DNA of 64,000 nucleotides from contig CM043963.1 of the NCBI GenBank assembly GCA_014529385.2, positions 1,120,001-1,184,000 on the forward strand, in the 5' to 3' direction. The notes under the pieces were generated by a model. That model searched no databases and was not told the DNA's origin. It saw nothing but the letters and a program-made list of their open reading frames with translations. Positions 57,842 through 64,000 of this stretch are shown here, piece after piece. Source of the DNA: Adiantum capillus-veneris. Taxonomy: Eukaryota > Streptophyta > Polypodiopsida > Polypodiales > Pteridaceae. The position numbers were made by a program, and so were the translations under genes. Position 1 is the first letter of the stretch. Each line of letters begins with the position of its first letter.

Positions 57842-58067
57842 TGTTACCATATACATGTGGTAGTGATGTGTGTAACACACTAGGACCATCGGGGCATTTT
57901 TTCCCTCTTTAGGAGGTTTTCCCCCCCGTGCATTGTATATACGCCCATCACTCTAGGGATATCTATCCTTCCATTGCACACTAAGTAATGCACTCTTAGT
58001 TGTGTGCCTTGACCTTCCTTCATCTTCTCCAAGCTATGTGCGTTTCTCTGCAACCCTAAATCCAACA
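57842..58067 (+). repeat. 3' LTR of copia A3
   Basis: 226 bp, TGTTACC...TCCAACA. Confidence 0.95.
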
Positions 58068-58072
58068 AAAAG

Positions 58073-59224
58073 ATAGACTTTGCCAAAAAAAAAACAACAA
58101 TTCTATGCAAGATTACCTGAAGAGATGCCCAAGTACGTTAACTCCCAACGGCCCGATTCTATTACCGAAGTAATCCACCACACTATGGTTGCTTTGCACA
58201 TCAATTTCCAACAAGGGGCTAGAAGGAATGTCAAGCCCATGGAAAGTAAAGACAAAACTGATGCAAATGGACTTAATTTCAAACGAGGGGATTATGACCA
58301 TTGAATTGAGATCCTATTAGGAAGCTCACCGCTTAACAAGCCTCCTTATCGAGTTTCTCAAGCTCAACAAGAGGAAATCATGAGGCAAGTACAAGAATTG
58401 GTAGACAAAGGGATGGTGACGCCCAGCTCCTCTCCTTTTTGTTCTCCAGTCCTTTTAGTTATCGCATGTGTGTGGACTGTTGAGCACTAAACCATATCAC
58501 TATCAAAAACTGATTTCCTAGACCTCAGGTAGAAGGTTTGTTTGATAAGCTACAAGGCTCTACCTACTTCATCAAATAAGGATAGTGAATGAGATATCCT
58601 AAATCGTACAATGTCTGGTCTTTATGAACATACAGTCATGCATTTTGGCTTGACTAATGCACCAACCACATTCAATCTTTTAATGGAAAAAATATTTAGG
58701 CCCTACCACAGATTCACTGGAGTATTCTTTGATGATATTATCATCTACTCCAAGTCCATGGAGGAACACAAACAACATCTCCAAGTGATTTTTCAAGCAT
58801 TGAGGGAGAACAAGCTTTTTATCAATCAAAAGAAAAGTGAAATTTTCCTTCAAAAAATTCATTACTTAGGTCATATTATCTCTCAAGATGGTATATATAT
58901 GGATCCATCAAAGTTGGAGTAATAAATGTATGGCCTAATCCAAGGAATCTACATGAGCTAAGAAGCTTTATCGGTATGTGTGCATACTATAGACGCCTCA
59001 ATAGCAAAATTCTCTCAAATAGAAGGACCATTACATGACTTAACAAAGAAGAACGTTAAGTACTCATGGGCTGCTAAGGAGCAAAATGCTTTTTACAAGA
59101 TAAAATAGAAGCCTACCTCCCAACGAGTCCTTATGCTTTCGGGTCTCTCAAAGCCATTTGAGGCCTAATGTGATGCTTGTAGTGAGTGCCTTGGATCAAT
59201 ATTACTTCAAGAAGGGCATGCCAT
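58073..59224 (+). pseudogene. gag remnant, RT and RNase H of Ty3-6
   Basis: 58073-58304: KIDFAKKKQQFYARLPEEMPKYVNSQRP and NFQQGARRNVKP. Sequence then jumps to pol: IEILLGSSPLNKPPYRVSQAQQEEIM, VTPSSSPFCSPVLLV. 58611-58922 is open with MHFGLTNAPTTFNLLMEKIFRPY, GVFFDDIIIYSKS and IHYLGHIISQDG. RNase H follows (GPLHDLTKKNVKYSW, CDACSECLGSILLQEGHA) until copia A4 inserts. Protease and part of RT are deleted. Confidence 0.85.
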
Positions 59225-59452
59225 TGTTACCATATACATGTGGTAGTGATGTGTGTGAACACACTAGGACCGCCGAGGCATTTTTTCCCTCTTTAGGAGG
59301 TTTTTTTACCCCGAGCATTGTATATACGCCCATCACTCTAGGGCTATCTATCTTTCCATTGCACACCAAGTAACACACTCTCTATTGTGTGCCTTGGGCT
59401 TCCTTCGTCTTCTCCAAGCTGTGTGCATTTCTCTGCACCCCTATTTTCAACA
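59225..59452 (+). repeat. 5' LTR of copia A4
   Basis: 228 bp, TGTTACC...TTCAACA, with a TATATA element. Confidence 0.95.
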
Positions 59453-59454
59453 AC

Positions 59455-59466
59455 TGGTATCAGAGC
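59455..59466 (+). other. Primer binding site of copia A4
   Basis: TGGTATCAGAGC, exact tRNA-iMet type. Confidence 0.85.
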
Positions 59467-59814
59467 AGGTTGCGTCCTCCCGGGCTTAGTCGCCAGCTGC
59501 TCTAGCACACGCCTGCTCACTTTCTTCGATTTTAGTGATCTTTGGCAAGCATTCACAGGTCGACAAAAAATTCGGGAGAGCTTGTAGAGCTGAGTTTCCT
59601 CAGATTTTTGATTTGGGATCATTTCGGCCTCCGTTTCCACTAGAGGCAGTACTGCACAGGCTATTTCATCATTTTGTGTAGAATTTCTAACAGTGCCATT
59701 TTCTACATAACAGGTGCCTTATAGTCTTCTACGGTTTGTGCTATATAGCACGTGTTATTCCCGCTACATTTCTCCTCTTTTCAGGCAGTTTTCATATCAG
59801 GTGCAGCATTTACC

Positions 59815-60733
59815 ATGGCTGACAACAACACGGATGTGTTCAAGATGTTTGCTGTTGAGGACAGGTTGGATGGGGACAATTACCCTATGTGGGCTTACAT
59901 GATGCAACATGTTCTTGTGTCAAAGGGCGTCTGGAATATTGTGCAGGGCATTGATGTACGTCCTGGTTCTAAGGATGCTGGCGATGTTGAGGATGTTACA
60001 GGTCTTGCTGCTATTAGAGTTGTTTTGCATACGGCAGAACAAGCTGGTTGGGATGTAAAGGATGCGCATGCTCATGCATTGATTGTGTTGTCTGTGAAGC
60101 GCACCATTGTTCCTAAAATCTGCAAAACAAGCTTGGGATATTCTAGCAGGTCTTTATGCAAGCCGCAATGAGGCTAAAATTGCTTTGCTACGTAAAGAGC
60201 TGGAATCGAAGATTATGCATGAGGAAGATGATATGGACACTTTCCTTGCTGGTGTCAAGGATATCAATGAGTAACTTATTTCTGCAGGTGAAGTCATTTT
60301 AGACAGTTCCCTTCTGCAGACTGTTCTTGATGCCTTACCAGATTCTTACCAGACTTTTGCTAGTACTTGGAGACTTATGACCCAAGGAAATCCTGAAGTT
60401 GTCAGGTTTGATACATTATGCACATTGCTGTCAAGAGTCACTTTCCAAAAAAAACAGGACTAGGCAGCGTGCAGTTGAACAGGCTTTTATTGCTTCTTAG
60501 AGAAAGGGTGGTAACAACAGTACATCCACTTATTATGGTTCTGCTGCGAGTGGAAAAAATTCTGTTCCTAATGCTTCTGCTGGCAGCAATTTGTCTGGAA
60601 ATTCTGGTGATAAGGGAAAAAAGAAAATGCGTTTCCATTATTGTAAAGCTAATGATCACTTGACCAAGTCGTATTCTAAGTTAAAGGCCAAAGAGGCTAA
60701 GAAGAAAGAGGGTGGTTCCACTGCAAATGCTTG
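59815..60733 (+). pseudogene. gag of copia A4
   Basis: Starts MADNNTDVFKMFAVEDRLDGD at 59815 and is open to 60171 (119 codons) through LVSKGVWNIVQGIDV and HALIVLSVKRTI. A small deletion then shifts the frame; AWDILAGLYASRNEAKIALL continues in another frame, with a TAA in DINE-stop near 60271. Further shifts precede a zinc knuckle with its first Cys changed (RFHYCKANDHL). Confidence 0.85.
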
Positions 60734-61247
60734 TTAACCGTCATGGCTCACGGACACCCCATCACCTACGACGGACGTGTATTATGTATTTGGTAGAGTC
60801 AGGTACCGGTCTTGTCGGACCAATAGGAAAAGGGTAAGAGTGATCGCCGATGAGAGGCGCACTCTAATTGGGACATTCAAGGGATTAGTTGGCTAAGCAT
60901 GGGCGCCCAAGTGTGAATGGGGTGAGCTCATATAAAATCCAACTAAACCTAAAATTCACTTATTCTCTCATTTGTGCAATAGAAGAGTGCTCTTGCTCCA
61001 TCTCCATCTCCATCTTCTTCTTCATCACCTCCTTGTGTGTGTGTGTATGTGAGAGAGAGTGAGAGAGGGAGAGTGTGTGTGCGATCGAGCATTACGAAGG
61101 CACGACGGCGGCGAAGCGGTTGAGTGACACACTTTTTGCTCTCTTGAGCTTGCTAGATTAGTCTTGTTGTGTGCTTGGAGCCATTTGTGGCTCGCACATG
61201 GTGTATCAGCAAGTCCCTTGCTTCGACAGTGCGACAAGGAGCGCACA
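60734..61247 (+). repeat. 5' LTR of Ty3-7
   Basis: TGTTAACCGTCATGG...GAGCGCACA, 514 bp, with TATAAAA at 60931-60937 and GT/GA-rich sequence in the transcribed part. The start coincides with the end of copia A4 homology. Confidence 0.78.
60931..60937 (+). promoter_or_regulatory. TATA box in the Ty3-7 LTR
   Basis: CATATAAAATCC about 200 bp inside the LTR. Confidence 0.65.
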
Positions 61248-61251
61248 TTTT

Positions 61252-61269
61252 TTGCGCCGTTGCCGGGGA
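61252..61269 (+). other. Primer binding site of Ty3-7 (tRNA-Asp type)
   Basis: TTGCGCCGTTGCCGGGGA, close to the TGGCGCCGTTGCCGGGGA site known in plant Athila/Tat elements; one position differs (TGG to TTG). Confidence 0.75.
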
Positions 61270-61270
61270 A

Positions 61271-62056
61271 ATGCCCTACACTAAGCTCCGTTAAACACTT
61301 TACGCTTTCTTGTGATGCAATTTCAATTGAAGGATTTGTGAAGAAGGAAGGTGTGTGGTTGTGTGGAGAAGATTTTTGTTACAGTGTACTGTCTTTTTTG
61401 TTTTCTGTAAAGAAGGAGTTACAATTTTTTTGCAATGTATTGTTAGAATTAAGGTATTAGCTATGGAATGTTAGTTCTGTAAGGTTCAATGTTAGTTCTG
61501 TAAGGTTAGTTTTGTAGATCTGTTAGCTACTGTAGTACTGTGTAAACTGTGTTAGAGTGTGTGTGGCAGTATCTCTATTAGCTGTAAGTAGATAAGTTAG
61601 GTGTAGGTTAAGTGTGTGTGTGCGCGCGCGCGATGCGGCCGCGGCGACTTAAAAAAAAAAAAAAAAAACTTAAAAGAAAAATATTTTAAAAAGAAGGATC
61701 GGGTTGGGGATCATTCCCCAAGCTCAAGCCCAAACCCAGACCTTAGTCCTCAGTTTTAAAATATAGTTTATACACCTTTTTATATTTAAAAACTATTTTT
61801 AGGATTTCGAGGACTATAAAGACTATTTTTAGGATTTTGAGGGCTTCACGTAGCCGAATAGGGAGCTCTAAAGCACGGCACGTTCCTTTAGCCAAAACGC
61901 TCGTCATGAGCTATTACACGCCATATTTTGTGGCTCGGTTACAAAATAACCAAGAATAACGAAAAACTTGGGTTATAAACACCTTTAAAAAAAAAAAAAA
62001 ACTAAGTGAGCGGCCTTCATGGGCACTCACCAACGCGTTTAGAGTGTGGAGGTCAC
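61271..62056 (+). other. Ty3-7 leader
   Basis: Untranslated leader with a GTGCGCGCGCG tract near 61620 and two A-runs (61651-61668; 61987-62000). No ORF supported; the in-frame stop before gag is near 62003. Confidence 0.6.
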
Positions 62057-64000
62057 ATGTACCTACGCTCTGGACGAGTGTTAGAGCACGAGCATATTGG
62101 TAGTGCCTCCATTTACGCGGGCACCCATTATTCCTCCACCCTAGGTTCTGGACCTTCGGCCGGGACTCAAGGTAGCGCGAACCAAGATCCTCATATCGTG
62201 TCTAGTGATTCTTCCTCTGACTACGAAATCATGGAGGGGTATCCTACAACAAAACCTGATAGTTCAAGTCAAGACATGCATGCCATGGGCCCACGGCCCG
62301 GGTCCAGCGTGTTTAGCCGCTTAAAAGAGACCCTTAGTAGAGCTACTCGCTCCGAACATGCGGTTAATGAAATAAATGAAGGGAGTGGGGAAGTAAATTC
62401 GTCATTCATGCCTAAAATAGACCCTATGCTTCTTGAGAGTGTGCATGTGAATGTTCCATCCACTGCACCTCCTGATCCTTTAGGACTATCTCCCTCTGAG
62501 GTTCTACTACCCGATGGTAGGAGTCTTGCCGAAGTGCAAGAGATCGAATGCTATATGCAAGCAACAAGGGAGAGGGAAATTGAGAACCTACGAAGGCTAG
62601 AACAAAGTCGAGCCCTGAAAGCAAAGGCTCCTATGACAACAATTATGCCAGCCGAGCAACCGAGTGCTCCCAAGGTAGCAATCACGGAGGGGCAAGCTAT
62701 GGGGAGCAATAATGCTTCCACTTCAAGGGAAACCTCCAGCACGCCAGGCCTAGATGGGATATTCCTAAACAAAAATTGGGAGTATGACCTACAAGCAGAA
62801 GCTTTAATTGATCGGTACACAGGACACACCTATCATGTGGGTTGGTTAGATGTTCTACAATCCACATCGGGTGCTACTAGCATAGATGAGCAACAACAGA
62901 AAGTCTGTGATGTCCTCCATAGGATTGTCGAGTTAGAAAGACAGAACACAGGGATCAACATGCCTTCAACAGGCCTAATGAGATTCTTGGATACGGAAAA
63001 GGCCAACCAACCAACCCTATCAGAAATGGAGACTCCCTCAGTGAGCCCCATTGATCCTCCATATGTTGTTTCGCTAGGAGGGTCAGTACAATCTGAGCCC
63101 ACAAGTGGCAGCTTTACCTTCCTAGATCTAGCTCATCTTTCTCTTAATGACACTACGGCTACCATGCATATCCCAGTGGTGAGCATGACAAGAAGTACAC
63201 CATGGAGCTCATTTGTTAATACTGCGCCGATGCCTAGTAGCACAGTGCCCCCAACTATACCTACATGTATGTATCAATCATGTGCACCTGTCGTACCTCA
63301 GCCTCATGTAGCTCCTACACCTCCGATTATTCCAAGAGCTTACAATCCACAATGGCATTATCCAAGATCTTATACAAGTGGAGCCATGCCATTTAATAAT
63401 AACATGCCATATCAGGCACCCCCTATGCCTAGGGCCACGCCTGTAAACTTTGGACCACCGTCTGGTACACCACCATACGAAATATGGGACCCAAGAGCTG
63501 CGTGCATGCCAAGGCCAAGGACAACTCCCATATCACATGTGGTTCCAGGAGCACATACACCCATTATACCTGTTCAAATAGGAGATTTGGCAGCATTTGC
63601 TCAAACTATCGGTCGCTCTATTGCGGAAATCATGCGTAGTGCACCTGATAGAGAGCCTAGGAGAAAGGCAATTCAAGTAGCTAAGCTCACACAGAAATTC
63701 AGTGGAGATGGAGATGCTAGAAAGCATATGGAAGTCTTTGAACATGTGTGCGATTCCTTGGAAAAGCACAATGAGCTACATAAGTGTAAGGCTTTGAGTT
63801 TGACCCTAAGTGGAAAGGCTGGAGATTGGTATAGAACCTTAAGAGTAGAAGAGAAAACGATCTACTCTACTCTTAGGAGACTATTCTTAAAAGAATACAT
63901 ACGAGAGGGAGTACTTTGGGGTGTAGCCTCTCAGCTCCAGAAAGCCCAACGAGAAGAAGGTGAATCCGTGAGAGACTTCATTAGTCGCCTAAAGAATTTG
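62057..64000 (+). CDS. gag (ORF1) of Ty3-7, intact to the window edge
   Basis: Reading from ATG 62057 (MYLRSGRVLEHEHIG) I found no stop in 648 codons; the frame runs off the edge. The N-terminus is Ser/Gly/Pro-rich, with coiled-coil-like stretches near residues 155-190 (VQEIECYMQATREREIENL). A Pro-rich, low-complexity region with many Met-Pro pairs spans about 380-500. The retrotransposon gag capsid domain begins about 530: KLTQKFSGDGDARKHMEVFEH, SLTLSGKAGDWYRTL, and FISRLKNL at the edge. A later ATG at 62231 is also possible, but MYLRSGR resembles gag starts of this lineage. Zinc knuckle and pol should lie to the right. Confidence 0.85.
   Translation, partial: MYLRSGRVLEHEHIGSASIYAGTHYSSTLGSGPSAGTQGSANQDPHIVSSDSSSDYEIMEGYPTTKPDSSSQDMHAMGPRPGSSVFSRLKETLSRATRSEHAVNEINEGSGEVNSSFMPKIDPMLLESVHVNVPSTAPPDPLGLSPSEVLLPDGRSLAEVQEIECYMQATREREIENLRRLEQSRALKAKAPMTTIMPAEQPSAPKVAITEGQAMGSNNASTSRETSSTPGLDGIFLNKNWEYDLQAEALIDRYTGHTYHVGWLDVLQSTSGATSIDEQQQKVCDVLHRIVELERQNTGINMPSTGLMRFLDTEKANQPTLSEMETPSVSPIDPPYVVSLGGSVQSEPTSGSFTFLDLAHLSLNDTTATMHIPVVSMTRSTPWSSFVNTAPMPSSTVPPTIPTCMYQSCAPVVPQPHVAPTPPIIPRAYNPQWHYPRSYTSGAMPFNNNMPYQAPPMPRATPVNFGPPSGTPPYEIWDPRAACMPRPRTTPISHVVPGAHTPIIPVQIGDLAAFAQTIGRSIAEIMRSAPDREPRRKAIQVAKLTQKFSGDGDARKHMEVFEHVCDSLEKHNELHKCKALSLTLSGKAGDWYRTLRVEEKTIYSTLRRLFLKEYIREGVLWGVASQLQKAQREEGESVRDFISRLKNL

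Larger units (their letters stand above)
52913..58067 (+). mobile_element. Full-length copia retrotransposon A3 with TSD AAAAG
   Basis: LTRs 52913-53139 and 57842-58067 bound 5155 bp, flanked by AAAAG at 52908-52912 and 58068-58072. Gag, protease, integrase, RT and RNase H are all represented but broken. The LTRs differ at roughly 17 sites by eye. Same family and same type of target (Ty3 gag) as A2. Confidence 0.95.
50108..59224 (+). mobile_element. Ty3-type retrotransposon Ty3-6, split by copia A3 and cut by copia A4
   Basis: 5' LTR (50108-51580), PBS, gag to 52912, copia A3, gag continuing at 58073, then RT and RNase H to 59224 where copia A4 is inserted. Removing A3 and one AAAAG joins YCISK-type sequence to KIDFAKKKQQF, matching FRKIDFVEQKQQF in Ty3-4. 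Protease is absent, by internal deletion near 58300. Confidence 0.88.
59225..60733 (+). mobile_element. Copia retrotransposon A4, interrupted by the right-edge Ty3 element
   Basis: 5' LTR, PBS and gag of the same copia family, inserted in Ty3-6 RNase H after GHA. It stops at 60733 in the linker after the zinc knuckle (KAKEAKKKEGGSTANA), exactly where another LTR starts, so the rest may lie beyond the window. Confidence 0.9.
60734..64000 (+). mobile_element. Young Ty3-type retrotransposon Ty3-7 with tRNA-Asp-type PBS (Athila/Tat-like), partial
   Basis: LTR 60734-61247, PBS, a leader of about 790 bp and an open gag from 62057 to the window end. The PBS class is typical of Athila/Tat elements. 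It is the youngest-looking element here, since gag has no lesion. Confidence 0.82.

Noticed and set aside
1-64000. CRISPR arrays, bacterial operons, rRNA or tRNA genes
   Set aside because: None seen; the tRNA-like matches are retrotransposon primer binding sites.

Overview
This is nuclear DNA from a land plant with a repeat-swollen genome. The only host gene recognised is a GCFC/ILP1 (PAXBP1-type) gene on the minus strand (16384-19049) with canonical GT-AG introns. Almost everything else is transposable-element sequence: Ty3-type and Ty1/copia LTR retrotransposons, a LINE 3' end, an autonomous-type hAT transposon and a hAT-type MITE. The mix fits a fern or another large-genome plant, but the sequence alone does not fix the species.

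Layout. 1-4358: Ty3-1, minus strand, running off the left edge (gag, protease, RT, RNase H, 5' LTR). 4440-10490: Ty3-2, minus strand, broken gag-protease ORF and integrase with RT deleted, plus its 5' LTR. 10491-12694: LINE ORF2 3' end, its last 510 bp tandemly duplicated; one copy carries a 167-bp hAT MITE. 12695-16383: unassigned DNA with short tandem repeats. 16384-19049: first four coding exons of the GCFC gene, whose 3' exons are not seen. 20633-23530: copia A1, 3' truncated. 23531-31290: Ty3-3, minus strand, split in gag by the full-length copia A2 (24368-29337, TSD CAAAG). 31291-40530: Ty3-4, plus strand, split in gag by a 6.6-kb hAT transposon (33627-40222) that has a transposase on the plus strand and a kinase-like pseudogene converging on it. 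40531-49498: a second Ty3 type with protease, RT, integrase tail, another protease-like ORF and about 4 kb of unrecognised coding remnants, closed by a 3' LTR. 50108-59224: Ty3-6, split in gag by copia A3 (52913-58067, TSD AAAAG) and in RNase H by copia A4 (59225-60733). 60734-64000: young Ty3 element with a tRNA-Asp-type PBS and an open gag frame running off the right edge.

How it fits together. The elements are nested: copias and a hAT sit in gag or RNase H of one related Ty3 family, and the last Ty3 element sits in copia A4. Most ORFs carry stops or frameshifts, several at CGA to TGA, as expected of methylated silenced repeats; the exception is the right-edge gag. Target-site duplications and empty sites in related copies make several boundaries exact.
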